From Sisyra terminalis (lineage: Eukaryota; Arthropoda; Insecta; Neuroptera; Sisyridae): a stretch of DNA of 64,000 nt. The position numbers and the translations under genes were made by a program. The notes below the pieces were generated by a model. It was not told the origin of the DNA. It saw only the letters and a program-made list of their open reading frames with translations, and did no database searches. Positions within the stretch are counted from its first letter, which is position 1; each line of letters begins with the position of its first letter. This document shows positions 1-12,130 of the stretch, piece by piece. Location of the stretch: positions 49,921,050 through 49,985,049 of the forward strand of contig OY292277.1 of the NCBI GenBank assembly GCA_958496175.1. Direction: 5' to 3'.

Positions 1-1020
1 TTCTTTTTTCGTATTTTCGCTTCAACAAACATTAACACAATTATTAACTGTAGAGGCCTTAAAAATGATGTTGCTAATATCCAAAGTAGATGAAATATTT
101 TCATACCAAAAGAAAAATAATGCTAATCAGAGTATAAATATTGTTTTCCTAGTGATATAATTCATTTTTCTGTCCAAATTTCTTCGATTTTCTGCGCAGT
201 AAGTTGCAGTGCTTTTTTTCTAAATTTATAATTTAATTTGCCAAGATATAGTTTTTTGCACTAAAAAATAAATCAGTCGAAATGCTTTTTCTATTAAAAT
301 TGTTAAAGATACTAAGGAAAAGTATTTAGATACATTTAGTATTTATATATTAAGAATTTAGAAATTTCTATCCTGAATTTAAACTAATGTTAACAAGAAG
401 CTGCCAAACTTTGTGTTTAAACTAACATTTTATAGTTGAGCTTTAGTGTCCTGATATCCTAGTACTCTGGAGTAGTATTTATCAAAGTTATTACATCTAT
501 AAACTTTTTTCATATGTTATTATCGGGATTAAGTAAGTTTCGTCAAGAAAATTCTTGATTCCTTTGCATCCGACTTAGATGTACGAATGCCTCTTTGGGG
601 TTCACTGTTTTGGGGTACAAAATTCGTGATTCCTACCGAAATAGATCTAAAAACCAGGGTTTTTTAATTTCGTTAGAAGAAATTAGCTAAAATCGATTAA
701 TTAAAGATTCTCTTTTCTTGATTTCTCTTCAGTAAACATTAACATAATTTGTAACTGTAGAGTTATTCAAAGTAGATGAAATATTTTTAAACCAAACGAA
801 AAATAATACTAATCAGAGTGTATATAATGTTTTCCAAGTGAAATAACTAATTTTACAGTCGAACATTTTCGATTTTTTTCTAAATAAGTTTCAGTACTTA
901 TTTTTCTAAATTTGTTACTAAATTTTCCAAGATATAGTTTTTTGCACTAAAAAATAAATCAGTCGAAATGCTTTTTTTATTAAAATTGTTAAAGATACTA
1001 AGGAAAAGTATTTAGATACT
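1..1020. repeat. Two-copy tandem repeat, period about 690 bp
   Basis: Two blocks recur in the same order and orientation. A block starting with AACATTAACA near 27 returns near 733. A longer block containing TTTTGCACTAAAAAATAAAT and running into AAAGATACTAAGGAAAAGTA lies near 213-341 and again near 899-1020. The offset of the second block is about 686 bp. The segment between them (about 345-720) is not obviously repeated. No open frame of note is present, so this looks like an old local duplication, possibly the edge of a longer array outside the window. Confidence 0.7.
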
Positions 1021-2604
1021 AGAACAGCTACTTGGGTATTAGCGGCTCTTGAAAATATAACAAAATTAAACTCTTGTTCTAATCCCTTGGTAGCTAATCT
1101 ACTTTCCGGTATTTAAGATACTTTTATACTTTTTAAGTTAAAAGATAGTTCTTTGCAAGAAGTACCTATAAAAGATATAAGTTATATTTTGCGAAAAAAA
1201 TGAAGAAATAATATACTTTATTTTAAGCAATCGTAGACGTTTTAAAGTAACTAAAAAAAGCTTTTTTCTGACAACATAGACTCTTATCATATTTTAATGA
1301 CCTTTTTAAAAAAATCATACAAAAAGTAACATTTTTATAGCCAAATTTATGAAATATTTCGTTTAGTTTACTTGGAAAAACCATTAACTTTTAAAAGTTA
1401 GCTTCTGATTTTATATTTTATCCGAAGAAATTGTTTGAAACTTCATTGTTCAAGTTTATTATGAGTTTATCAGGAGGATAAATACATGTTTAGGTATTGA
1501 AAAAAAACTGTTTTAATTACAATAAAATTGGTCCGGATTATTTACTAACTAAATGCATGCCAAAATGTTATAGTCATGTTTCTTTTGCCTTCAAAAATCA
1601 TTATCTGCCATTGTGCTGAAGTATTAACAACATACTTTACTTAAGCTTTATGCACACCAACTTTAAGGCCAACAATTTGCGAAAAGTGCAACTTATTTTT
1701 TTTCAATTTAAAGAAAAGTGCATTCGATGCATACCGATTTATTTGTGAAACATATGAGGAATAGACTCCAACATTAAAAAAATGCCAATTTTGGTTTCGG
1801 TGTTTAAATATTGGTACTTTTGATACCAGTGATAAACTACCAGTAGTAGATTGGTACCAGGTATAATTCTGAAGAGTTGCATATTTCCCGGATATTTTTC
1901 CGTCCGATTATGACTTATTTTGGCTCATGAAACACTTCAAATGTAATGAAATCGAATGAAAATATCAAAAATTGAATTGATTTTTAAATTTTCTCAAAAC
2001 ACAACTATTGTTTTTTAACAGAAATGAACAGTAGTACCTTGTGATGAAAAATCCTTTGGGTTAAAGTATTGTGCCACTTCTTTCGAATAAAGCTCTTAGA
2101 AGTTATTTTTACATCTAATAACTAAAAAAGACTTAAATTTTTCAATGAAATTCTAAATTTTTTTTTTTGAACTACAGACAGTAAAAAAAGCTTGGTACTT
2201 CCTTAAAAATTTTTTTAACGTATTCCAAAGTGATTGAACTATGTATAATTATTCCAATGAAAGTTTTTCTTGTCATTAAAAACTCCTTTTTTTCTCAAAA
2301 ACGTCAATTTTAGTATTTCTTGATTTCAGTTTCTTCTATAAATAAATATTGAAACTTTTCTGAAATTAAAACAATAAATTTCAAACTTGATTGAGCTTTA
2401 ATGGTTGTTATTTTTCTCAAAGTAAAAATTCTTTAATAAATTTAATAATTTATACGTTTTCTGGCTTTCAACTAGTACCAACGAAAAATAACGTTAAAAA
2501 ATTAAACAGTTAGTTATTAAGGGAGGAAATGGTACCAAATTAAATAAAATTTAATAATCTAATACTCAAAAGTTTCTTAATTTTATCAAGAGGAAAAGCT
2601 TGTT
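1021..2604. other. Unassigned AT-rich DNA
   Basis: No coding frame, RNA gene or clear transposon end was recognised. The stretch around 1780-1830 loosely resembles the left border of the array at 56.9 kb (both have a TTTCGGTGTTT/TTCCGGTGTTT block followed by a short TGATA-type string), so it may hold an old relative of that repeat. Confidence 0.5.
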
Positions 2605-2632
2605 TTGTATATTATTTATTTTATCGCCAACG

Positions 2633-2660
2633 TTTCGTCAGTCATTCCTGACTTCTTCAG
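2633..2660 (-). ncRNA. Hammerhead-like core, left arm of family A
   Basis: Read on the minus strand, CTGAAGA (2654-2660) is followed by a stem AGTCA/TGACT with a GGAA loop and then GAC-GAAAC. Canonical hammerheads have CUGAUGA, stem II and GAAA, so one core base differs (U to A). Penelope-like elements are known to carry hammerhead motifs in their terminal repeats, which is why this is listed. Activity is not shown by the sequence and helix I and III pairing is weak. Confidence 0.3.
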
Positions 2661-2823
2661 GGCTCTACAATGGAAATACATAACATTTAAAAACAGCAAC
2701 ACATTATTAACATAATATTAACATTATTAATATAAGTTTTAGTCGATATAAATCTAAGTTAATTAATGTGAAATTTAACCAAAAAAAATAATTATACTTC
2801 AATGACATTATTTAAATACTTTT

Positions 2824-3037
2824 ATATTTTTTTAAATAAGAAGAAAATTCAGGTTATTTAAGATCTTTTTGTTTTTTATTTTTTATTTAAAATTTTTATT
2901 ATTCAATTAGCTACGTTTCGTTAACGTAGCTAATTGAATAATAAAAATTTTAAATAAAAAACAAAAAGATCTTAAATAACCTGAATTTTCTTCTTATTTA
3001 AAAAAATATAAAAGCTGAAGTCTAAATTTTATCATCT
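2824..3037. mobile_element. Nested near-perfect hairpin element (family C)
   Basis: A long near-perfect inverted repeat has arms of about 95 bp meeting at a five-base apex near 2918-2922. The arms carry AAATAAGAAGAAAATTCAGG and its reverse complement. The right arm is longer and ends in TTTTATCATCT, like the copies at 17.9 kb and 50.8 kb. The flanks share ATACTTTT (2816-2823 and 3038-3045), a plausible 8 bp target duplication, though the flanks are AT-rich. The apex contains AACGAAACGTAGC, which matches the 3' half of the hammerhead-like core seen intact at 18.0 kb. Confidence 0.6.
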
Positions 3038-3144
3038 ATACTTTTTAATTTTAATTAAATACTTTAAATAAATTGTGATGTATTTATAATTTTGACAATA
3101 ATGTGCTTTTGTTTTTAAATGTTATGTATTTTTAATTTTGAGCC

Positions 3145-3172
3145 CTGAAGAAATCAGGAATGACTGACGAAA
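3145..3172 (+). ncRNA. Hammerhead-like core, right arm of family A
   Basis: This is the plus-strand counterpart of the motif at 2633-2660: CTGAAGA (3145-3151), a stem ATCA/TGAC around GGAA, and GAAAC (3169-3173). The two arms differ at several bases yet keep the CTGAAGA and GAAAC boxes and the hairpin between them. The same U-to-A change in the core makes catalysis doubtful. Confidence 0.3.
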
Positions 3173-3203
3173 CTTTGGCGATAAAATAAATAATATTCTA
3201 CAA

Positions 3204-4600
3204 GAAGTTTCGTCCTTATTGCCCACAATTTAACTATTATATTAATAAATAATGTAGCTTGCAGAAATTGCATTTAAGGACACCAATTTTTCAAAAAAAT
3301 CAATATAAATCATCATAAAATGCATTGAATTTTGAATCATCTATACGACAAAACCCACTGCGTGGGTCGTCCCATTTTATTAAGGATAAACTTTTTTTTT
3401 ATGTATTGTCTTCATTTTTATAATTAAGTGAATATATTTCTTGAATCGTCTCGTGAATTTAAACGATCAATAAATTATTGAAACCACTTCATTTATGTTC
3501 CCAACTATGAGTTAAGCACGGTCTTAAATCTTCCATTTAAACTTAATTTATGTTTCAATAAAATGTCCAAAGATTTATAATTAAGAGTTGAACGAGCACT
3601 CTTAAATCCATCCTCCACCGTCTCCCCACTATTGTTGATGACAATTGTACAAAATATTCAAAAACCACTTCTTCAATTTATTCCAATTTTAATAATTTTT
3701 TTTTTACTTTGTTCATTCCAAATTTCAGAGATAGCCATCTCGTGGGCATTTCATGTGTCTTCTTGTTAAAACATCCAGCATGACATTTTAATTTGGTTTT
3801 CGAATACTTTTTCGTTTAAAAATGAATAACGGTGCCACCACTTATGTCACCTTCTTCTGTACCATTTCCCAAATATGTTATTTTTTTTCTTCTTCTTCTT
3901 CTTCTTTAAATTTCCACTGAAAACGTGGATTGTTTTTCGAGTGATTTATTAAGGCGGACAACTCCTCGATTCTCTCAAGTCCAATCTCTCAATTTAATAT
4001 CATTTCCATTGTATTACTATTTTTATTAACAAATAATAAATACATTATTTTTCATTAGAAAAGAAAACTATTTGAGTTGTTGAAAAAGAAGTCTACGACT
4101 TGTAGCCATTAATCATTGGATAGAGAGATCTCAACAACGTTTCGTGGGAGCGTTTCAATGAAAATATATTTATTGTTTTCTTTGTTTAAAACGACAGCAA
4201 ATAAAAACCGCATTTGATAAAAATAAAAAAAAATAGTTTCATCTCTTTAAATATCAATTAAATGTTTGCAGAAATCTCATGCAGATATTTTTGGAGATTT
4301 CAACAGCTCAATGGCTGTTTGGAAAGTTCATGCCAATTATAAAATTATTTTCAAAACACATTTGCCATATTAATAGACTTTATTAGTAATTAATTTATCA
4401 TTAAACGAAACAAACCAGATGTGCTGATTGCTTCCATTAAAATGTTTGTATTGAGAACGAGTAATTGTGATATAAACATTTCTGTTATACAAGGTGGTGC
4501 ACTTCGCAATAAGCGGAAACTTTTGAAAATAATTTCGGCTATTAACTGTTATATTTTTCATTAATGCTCAGTTCAAATTTAATGAGTAAAAGCGGAATTA
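3204..4600. other. Unique intergenic or intronic DNA with a TTC microsatellite
   Basis: This stretch has somewhat higher sequence complexity than its surroundings and no repeat copies elsewhere in the window. A (TCT)n run lies at about 3889-3906. Short open frames such as the one on the minus strand at 4370-4561 show no recognisable motif and are probably chance. No gene is called. Confidence 0.5.
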
Positions 4601-4659
4601 TTGGATTTTAAGTGGTACCTAATTTGTTGCATCAGTGCAACAATAATTACTCTCATTTA

Positions 4660-7255
4660 AAGTTAAAGCCATGAATTTTTATTCTTCAGTAAAAGCCTCA
4701 AAAATAATCAATGAAGTATCAAAAAAGTATTTTTTTAAAGGAGTTTTTTTGGACACCAATTAAAAAATAGAACCTTGATTTTTTTTAGTATTTGCATATA
4801 ATTATTCCAAGTATATGAATATAAATTTTTAACCAAAAATTTTTAGTGGAACGTAAGTTATAGCGCTCCAAAGATGTCCATCTCAAAAAAATGGATTTTC
4901 ACTGTTTCTACGATTTTGAAGCATTGGCTAAACTCTTATATAAAAAAAAAACGGCTCTTAAAGCTGTAAGATTTCATGAGCTTTTAAAAGTACAAAATAT
5001 CAATTAAAAATATGAAAATTTTTTTTTTTTTGCAGACTTCTGACGAAAAATTTGAAATATCACGTTTTTTGAAAAACGTTGCAAAAGTTTGGTCTTGTTT
5101 AGCTGCTTTAGAAAACCAAGAATTTTTTGGTGCTTTATGTAAAAAAAGTAATAGTTTTGTGCAAAAATTTGAAATTGACAATTTTTTAGAATCGTCAATT
5201 TAATATTTATGAATAATCAATGAAGTATCAAGAAAGTATTTTTTAAAGGACTTTTTTTTTGGACAACAATGAAGAGATAGAACCTGTTTTTTTTAACATT
5301 GGCATATAATTATTTAAGGTATATACATATAAATTTTTAGTCAAAAATTTTTAGTGGAACGTGAGTTATAGTGCTCCAAAGATGTCCATCTGAAAAATAT
5401 GGATTTTTACTGTTTCTACGATTTTGAAGAATTGGCTAAACTTTTATATAAAAAAACGGCTCTTAAAGCTGTAAGATTTCATGAGCTTTTAAAAGCAGAA
5501 CATATCAAGTTAAAATATGAAAAAAATATTTTTTTTTGGTAGACTTCTGACGAAAATTTTTAAATATCACGTTTTTTGAAAAACGTTGCAAAAGTTTGGT
5601 CTTATTTAGCTGATTTAGGAAACCAATAATTTTTAGGTGGTTTATGTAAAAAAAATTAATAATTTTGTGCAAAAATTTGAAATTAACAATTTCTTTGAAT
5701 CATCAATTTAATATTTATGAATAATCAATGAAGTATCAAGAAAGTATTTTTAAAGCACTTTACTTTGGACACCAATGAAAAGATAGAACCTTGAATTTTT
5801 TAACATTGGCATATAATTATTTAAAGTGTATGAATATAAATTTTTAGCCAAAAATTTTTAGTGGAACGAAAGTTATAGCGCTCCAAAGATGTCCATCTCA
5901 AAAAAATGGATTTCCACTGTTTCTACAATTTTGAAGCAATAGCCAAACTCAAATATAAAAAAAAAAACGGTTCTTAAAGCTGTAAGATTTCATATGCTTT
6001 TAAAAGCACAAAATATCAATTAAAAATATGAAAAATTATATTTTTAGCAGACTTGTGACAAAAAATTTGAAATATAACGTTTTTTGAGAAACGTTGCAAA
6101 AGTTTGGTCTTGTTTAGCTGCTTTAGAAAACCAAGAATTTTTTGGTGCTTTATGTAAAAAAAGTAATAATTTTGTGCAAAACTTTGAAATTGGCAATTTT
6201 TTAGAATCATCAATTCAATATTTTTGAATAATAATAATCAAGGATATATCAAGAAAGAATTTTTTAGAGGACTTTTTTTTTGGACACCAATGAAAAGATA
6301 GAAAATTGAATTTTTTAACATTGGCATATAATTATTTAAGGTGTATAAATATAAATTTTTAGCCAAAAATTTTTAGTGGAACGTAAGTTATAGCGCTCCA
6401 AAGATGTCCGTCTCAAAAAAACGGATTTTCATTGTTTCTACGATTTTGAAGCATTGGCTAAACTATTATATAAAAAAAAAACGGCTCTTAAAGCTGTAAG
6501 ATTTCATGTGCTTTTAAAAGAACAAAATTTCAAATTAAAAATATGAAAAAATATTTTTTTTTGGCCGACTTCTGACGAAAAATTTGAAATATCACGTTTT
6601 TTGAAAAACGTTGCAAAAGTTTGGTCTTGTTTAGCTGATTTAAGAAACCAAGAATTTTTTGGTGGTTTATATAGAAAAAATAATAATTTTGTGGAACACT
6701 CTGAAATTGACAATTTTTTAGAATCTTCAATTTAATATTTATGAGTAATAATAATCAATGAAGTATCAAGAAAGTATTTTTTAAGGGATTTTTTTTTGGA
6801 CACCCATGAAGAGATAGAACCATGATTTTTTTTGAAATTGGCATATAATTATTTAAAGTGTACAAATATAAATTTTTAGTCAAAAATTTTAAGTGGAACG
6901 TGAGTTATAGCGCTCCAAAGATGTCCTTCTCAAAAAAAAAAGGATTGGCATTGTTTTTACAATTTTGAAGCATTGGCTAAGCCCAAATATAAAAAAAAAC
7001 GGCTCTTAAAACTATAAGATTTCATGTTATTTTAAAAGCACAAAATATCAAGTTAAATATAAAAACATATTTGTTTGGCAAACTTCTGACGAAAAATTGC
7101 AATATCACATTTTTTGAAAAACGATGCAAAAGTTTGGCATTGGATAGCTGATTTAGGAAATCAATAATTTTTTGGTGGTTTATGTAAAAAAGTAATGATT
7201 TTGTGCAAAACTTTGAAATTGGCAATTTTTTAGAATCATCATTTCAATATTTATG
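4660..7255. repeat. Satellite-like array, about five ~510 bp monomers
   Basis: About five head-to-tail copies begin near 4700, 5215, 5715, 6230 and 6740. Landmarks in each copy, in order, are AATCAATGAAGTATC, GGACACCAATGA, GTGGAACG..AGTTATAG, CGCTCCAAAGATGTCC, ACGGCTCTTAAAGCTGTAAG, a short palindrome ACGTTTTTTGAAAAACGT, AAAGTTTGGTCTTG and GACAATTTTTTAGAATC. Copies differ by scattered substitutions and small indels. Frames of 60-70 codons recur on both strands but are not preserved between monomers. The family continues, more diverged, at 9.6-12.1 kb beyond the Penelope-like element. Confidence 0.9.
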
Positions 7256-9400
7256 AATAATAATAATATATGTCTTATGACTCAATTTCTTCTTCAACAG
7301 TTTTTGGCTGTCATCATCAGGTAATGAATATTTTGTCAGTTCTAAACCATATAAGTTGTTTGTTTTATATAATTTGTCGTTGAGAATATAATTTGAATCT
7401 ACTTTGTGGGCTTTGTATATTTCATATTCTTCCAGGGTGTTGTACATATGTGATCCTTTCTTCCAGATAATTGGCTTAAAAAATTGTTTCGAAACTTAAG
7501 CATTGATGATTTTCGTCATAAAAGTGTTTTGCAAAATTTGAAGTTGTTGTAGGAGAAATTATACTGAAACTAACTTTGTAGGCGTAAAATAGTGGAATTA
7601 AAATTGATGAAAAGCGATTTTCCAACCTTCAATTCGTAGACGATACAATCATAAATGCGAACAGTGAAAGAAAATTATTGGACTTCATTCGAAGACTTCA
7701 AATCGTAAGTCAAAATTTCGCTTTAAAAACAATAAGACCAATGATCGTTGATCGCAATAATGATCAAAATATGAATAAGAAAATAAGTTGAAGAAAATAT
7801 GACACGAATTTTTTTTTATGGTACTCAGTTTACGGATCTTTATTAAGACCGAAGGTCTTAATTGTGCGAAGAAAAATAACCCTTACAAAATCAACGATTT
7901 TCATCCTCAAAAGTAAATTTTAAATTTAAAAATATTAATTCCGGATTATTATGAAGAGTTATAAAGAAAAATTATTTAAATAACCATCAATTTCTTTGCG
8001 ATATATGAATTATAAATCGAAAGAAATATCGTTCCAAATGTTCTGTACTCAAAAGTCACTTGAAACGAGAAATACTAAGCTTACTTTGAACAAATCAAGG
8101 CACTGTAGTTATATGAATGGCGCAGGATGCATGGGCCAATCATAACACACCGTATAAAGCTCAATCCTTAATTCGACCAATCAGTGAATTTGTTACTTAA
8201 ACTTTAAAGATTTTAACCAATGACATAATTCTTGTATCTTCTGTATATTCTGTATGTTCCTTATATCTAGTTCCGAAAGATCTACCAGTTTTGCCAATGT
8301 TGAATTTTTCTCAGGAACCACATTTAATTATATATATTCCGGTTTTGTTTTTCGTTGTAATTTGGTTGTTCTCCAATGGTTTAAAAATTTTCATCATGTC
8401 GTTGTTTGTTGAAAATGCGATGATGAAGTTATTTTTCTTTAAGAAGTTGCCGATTGTAAAACTAAATTTATTATTGAAGTTTGATTTAATATATTTTTTT
8501 GTTTTCTTTTGATGGAGTTGGAAAAATGGATTTTTTAGTAAATTTTAATATTATTTTGTCTACAATTGGGCTGTTATATCCGTTAGTTATAGCTATATTT
8601 TTAATTATTTTAATTTATTTTTCACGAACTTGGGTGTTAAGAGGGAACTTGATTGCCCTGTACACTAGACTGTTGTAAGCTGACATTTTTTGGTTTTCTT
8701 GGGTGAAATTATGTTTTATGGATGGGTGTGTTCATTGCTGTTGGTTTTCTCTATATATAGTATAATAATTTTCCATTTTTATTGATGATTGTTGTGTCTA
8801 AAAAGTTAATTGTTCCATTTAGTTCGTATTCTGAAATGAATTTTATTTTCTGGTTAATTTTGTTCAGATCGGATACTATATTGTCAATCTGTCGGGTAGT
8901 TCCATTAAATAATATAAGAGTATCGTCTACATATCTTCTTTAATATATTATTTTATTTTTGTAGGTATTGTTCATAATATTTTTATTTTCAAAGTGATTC
9001 ATGTAAATGTCGGCTAGTAGTCCTGATAAAGGGGAACTCATTGCCAAGCCTTCCTTTTGGTGATAAAATTTTTGATTGAAAGTGAAATAGTTGTGTTGTT
9101 AGATGGTGGTTAACAAGTTCATTATGTCGTTGATTACCATATAATTATATATTTTTGATGTCCTTAGATTTTATTCCACAATTTTGATTGTTTCTACAAA
9201 AGGGACATTTGTGTATAAGTCAACAATGTCAAGTGATGCTATTTTGATGTTATGTGGTAGTTTTAGGTTTGTAGTATTATTCATAAATTCATATGTGTTT
9301 TTAAATGAATAATTTTTTTTCAATATGATGTCTGATTTGATGGTTTGAACTAATTTTTTGGCTAACCAATATCCAGGAGTAAGTTTGTAATCCACTATCG
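7244..9400 (-). pseudogene. Penelope-like retroelement: reverse transcriptase plus GIY-YIG endonuclease, decayed
   Basis: The minus strand encodes, in order, the diagnostic blocks of a Penelope-like element. ASLDIVDLYTNVP (about 9240-9190) is the reverse transcriptase block around the first catalytic aspartate. QKEGLAMSSPLSGLLADIYM (about 9062-9000) follows. RRYVDDTLILF (about 8945-8910) holds the catalytic aspartate pair, then INFLDTTI. A GIY-YIG nuclease start follows: KTGIYIIKCGS, an in-frame TGA where a cysteine is usual, then IGKTGRSFGTRYKEH (about 8345-8245). A C-terminal piece (7244-7447) ends the frame. Frameshifts and stops break it, and the region at about 7450-8240 is badly eroded. 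The 5' end is truncated near 9400, as is typical of these elements. It sits inside the satellite family that flanks it on both sides. Confidence 0.9.
7279..7320 (-). ncRNA. Hammerhead-like motif just inside the 3' end of the Penelope-like frame
   Basis: On the minus strand a perfect CTGATGA box (7314-7320) is followed by ACAG, a CCAAAAA loop and CTGT, then TGAAGAAGAAATTGAGTC. The first core box and a 4-5 bp stem II fit a hammerhead, and a GTC cleavage-type triplet ends the block. The second core box is GAAG rather than GAAA. Penelope-like elements carry hammerhead motifs beside their reading frame, so the location fits. The block also lies inside the residual C-terminal frame (LPDDDSQKLL), so the match may be only coding sequence. 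Confidence 0.3.
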
Positions 9401-9620
9401 GTCAATGTTAATCTATATGAAATTTGTTTGCAACTGACAAAATAATCATTTGTATTAATCAACTATTATATGAAATATTTAAGTCTTTGATTTTCAAAAT
9501 ATTTCCAATTTTTCTTCAGCCCCTAGGAAATTGTTATTTATGCCATGTTATACCATTATTAATGTTCATTTCTAACATCCGAAGAAATTATACTCTACGA
9601 CCGATTAGTATAAAATAATT
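9401..9620. other. Junction between Penelope-like element and satellite
   Basis: This segment lies between the truncated 5' end of the Penelope-like element and the first recognisable monomer landmark of the diverged satellite. No repeat partner or coding content was identified. It probably contains part of a satellite monomer too eroded to align by eye. Confidence 0.4.
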
Positions 9621-12130
9621 TTCAGCAAATTTGTGCTTTGGGAACTTTGAAATATTGACAACTTAGATATCTCAAAAACTAAATATACTTTCCATCTAAT
9701 TATTCCAAAAAAAAAAACTATTTGAAGATTTCTTTTTTTGTAGTTTTACAAGTAAAAGTCTGGTTTTGTTTAGGTGTCTTAAGAAGTCAACAATGTTTTA
9801 ACGTTACAAGTAAAAAAAAATATTTTTTTAGTGTAAAATTTGGAGTTTACAACTTATGAAAAGAAGCAATTAAAGTTAGCCAGGAATTGTTAAGTATTAT
9901 GGACAAAAACCTAACGATTTAAGGAAAAAAATTGGAGTTAACTTCTAAATCAGCCATTCTCAACCGCTGGTCCGGTGGACCACCAGTGGTCCGTGGACAG
10001 CTGTTGAAAGTAAATTATATTAAAAATGTTGAAATTTACTTATGAAGTAGTTCTTTAATACCTAGTAAAATTTTGTTGTTTAAAATAATATCACTGGTTC
10101 GCGATTTTTTTTTCGAATTTTACTGGTCTGCGGGCTAAAAAAGGTTGAGAAACACTGTTCTAAATCATCAATTTAACTTTAATTTCTGATCGATAGATCA
10201 TTTTATGAAACTTAGGAGACTTTAATCTTTTAAATATCTCCAATTTTTCTTCTATTTTTCATGAAAATTATTATTTAGCCATTGTTATACCATTATCTAC
10301 GTTCATTTCAAACCACCGATGAAATAATGAACTACAACCAATTCATATCTATTAATTTTTAGCAAATTTGAACTTTTGGAACTTTGAAATATTTACAGTT
10401 TAGATATTTCAAAAAAAAAAATTACTTCCCATCAAACTACTCCAAATATTCATGGTTTTATTTGGATTGGAGCCTTTCTTTTTGGAAAATTAAAAAGTAA
10501 AAATCTGGCCTTGTTTTAAATGCTTTAAAAATCCAACAATTCTTTAGTAAAATATACAAAAAGTTTAATGATTTAGTGCAAAAATTTGGAATATAAACCT
10601 TTTAAAAAATTATTAAATCAATCTTAGCTAAGAATTCATTATTGTTAAGTACAAAAACCAAAGTTAATATCTTTTGGAAATCATTAGTTCATCCTCTTTG
10701 CAAATAAAATTTTCCTAATTTTCTTAAATTGTACTTTTTCTGATGGATAGATCAATTTCATAAGATTTTGGAGACTTTGATCGGTAAAATATTTCTAATT
10801 TACCTGCTGTCTCTGTAGGAAGTTACTATTTATTCAAAATAAATCCAAAATATTCCAAAAACCATAATAAATTATCAGGAGATTTGAGTTTTAAAAGTTT
10901 TGAAATACCAAATATTGAGATATCTCAAAAATAAGTTTACTTTTCATCAAATAGTTTCGAAAATATGTTTTTTCATTTGTTGGTTTCATTTTTGGGAAAT
11001 AAAGCATAAAAGTCTGGCCTTATTTAATTATTGTAAAAATCAAAATTTGGAATTTAAACCCTTTTGAAATCATCAATCAATTCTTAGCCAAGAAATTTTT
11101 AGTGTTATATACAAAAATCAATTGATTTTGGGTGAAAATTTAGAGTCGACATTGTTATCAAATCATTAATTAAACCTCTATTTCCAAAGAACTTTTCAAC
11201 TTCTATTGTTGTTAACTTTTCCCAAATTTTCTCTAAATTGTACAATTTCTGATCGTTGTAAATGCCTCAAAGTTTCCTTCTTTTTCTAGGAAGGTATTAA
11301 GGTTTTATTTATTCATTGTTTTACCATAATTATGGCCCATCCTAAAAATTTTCAAACATTTGAAGAAACCATAATCTATGATTAATTGATATAAATTTAT
11401 TTTCAGCAAATTTGAGCTTTAAGTACTTTGAAATATCGACAGTTTAGATATCACAAAAAAATAATTTACTTTTCATCAATTTATTCCGATTCTTTTCTAA
11501 TTTATGACTCTATTTTGAAAATTATGGAGTAAAAGTCTGGCCTTGTCTTAGTGATTTAGGAAGCCAATCATTTTTTAGCAGTTACATGCAAAAATTTTTA
11601 CATTTTAGTACAAAAATTTGAAATTTACACCTTTCGAAAATTATCAATTCAATCTTCACTAGGAATTATTTAGTTATTAGTATAAAAAACTAACGATTTT
11701 GGGGGAAAACATTTTCAGGAAATTATTAAATCAACCTTTATTTCTTCAGAAATATTTCAATCACTATTGTTGTAATTTTTTTTTTAATTTTCTGAAATTG
11801 TACACTTTATGATTGAAACTTCAATTTTATAAAATTTTGGAGACTTTGATCTTTAAAATGCCTTTAATTATCCTTCTACCATTCTTGGAAATTTTTGTTT
11901 AACTATTGTCATACCGTTATTAATGTTCATCAGAAAATTTGAACTTTGAAAGCTTTGAAATATCGACAGTTTTGGTATCTCAAAAAGTGGTAAATTGATT
12001 TATTTTCCATCAAATTACTTCAAAAACTTTTTATTTACTGTTAAATCCAAAAAAAAAAAATATTTACACCTTTTTGAATTCAGCAATTCCAATTCCGAGA
12101 AAACTTTTATAAATTTTAAACAATTTACTA
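9620..12130. repeat. Diverged continuation of the ~520 bp satellite
   Basis: A block of the form AACTTTGAAATATYGACA..TTAGATATCTCAAAAA recurs near 9640, 10375, 10915, 11425 and 11950. After subtracting the 215 bp caused by the hAT MITE at 9951, the spacing is about 510-540 bp throughout. Each unit also has AAAAGTCTGGCCTTGTTTTA.. and GTGCAAAAATTTGGAAT.., which match the AAAAGTTTGGTCTTG and GTGCAAAAATTTGAAATT blocks of the 4.7-7.25 kb array. This is therefore the same family, older or less homogenised. No coding content. Confidence 0.8.
9951..10157. mobile_element. hAT-type MITE, 207 bp, with 8 bp target duplication
   Basis: The termini are imperfect inverted repeats: CAGCCATTCTCAACC at the left and GGTTGAGAAACACTG at the right. 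The element is flanked by the 8 bp direct repeat TTCTAAAT (9943-9950 and 10158-10165). An 8 bp duplication and CAG..CTG ends with a TTCTCAACC block are typical of hAT-superfamily MITEs. The interior is AT-rich with GC-rich subterminal parts (GGTCCGGTGGACC; GCGGGCT) and has no transposase, so it is non-autonomous. It interrupts a satellite monomer and is therefore younger than the array. Confidence 0.9.

Larger units (their letters stand above)
2605..3203. mobile_element. Foldback element, Penelope-like terminal family A
   Basis: The ends are inverted copies of each other: the left end reads ATTATTTATTTTATCGCCAA and the right end carries its reverse complement at about 3174-3200. The arms continue inward through a conserved block with the core CTGAAGA, a short hairpin and GAAAC, then through AATACATAACATTTAAAAAC in inverted orientation. 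The motif order CTGAAGA - hairpin - CGAAACGTTGG resembles the terminal repeats of Penelope-like elements. A second hairpin element (2824-3037) sits inside. No reverse transcriptase is encoded here. It could instead be an unrelated foldback MITE. Confidence 0.6.

Noticed and set aside
4984..7225. Series of 60-70 codon frames on both strands
   Set aside because: They are the same satellite monomer translated repeatedly, and the frames are not preserved between copies.
8291..8512. Plus-strand 73-codon frame
   Set aside because: It is the antisense of the Penelope-like GIY-YIG region, whose motifs are clearly on the minus strand.
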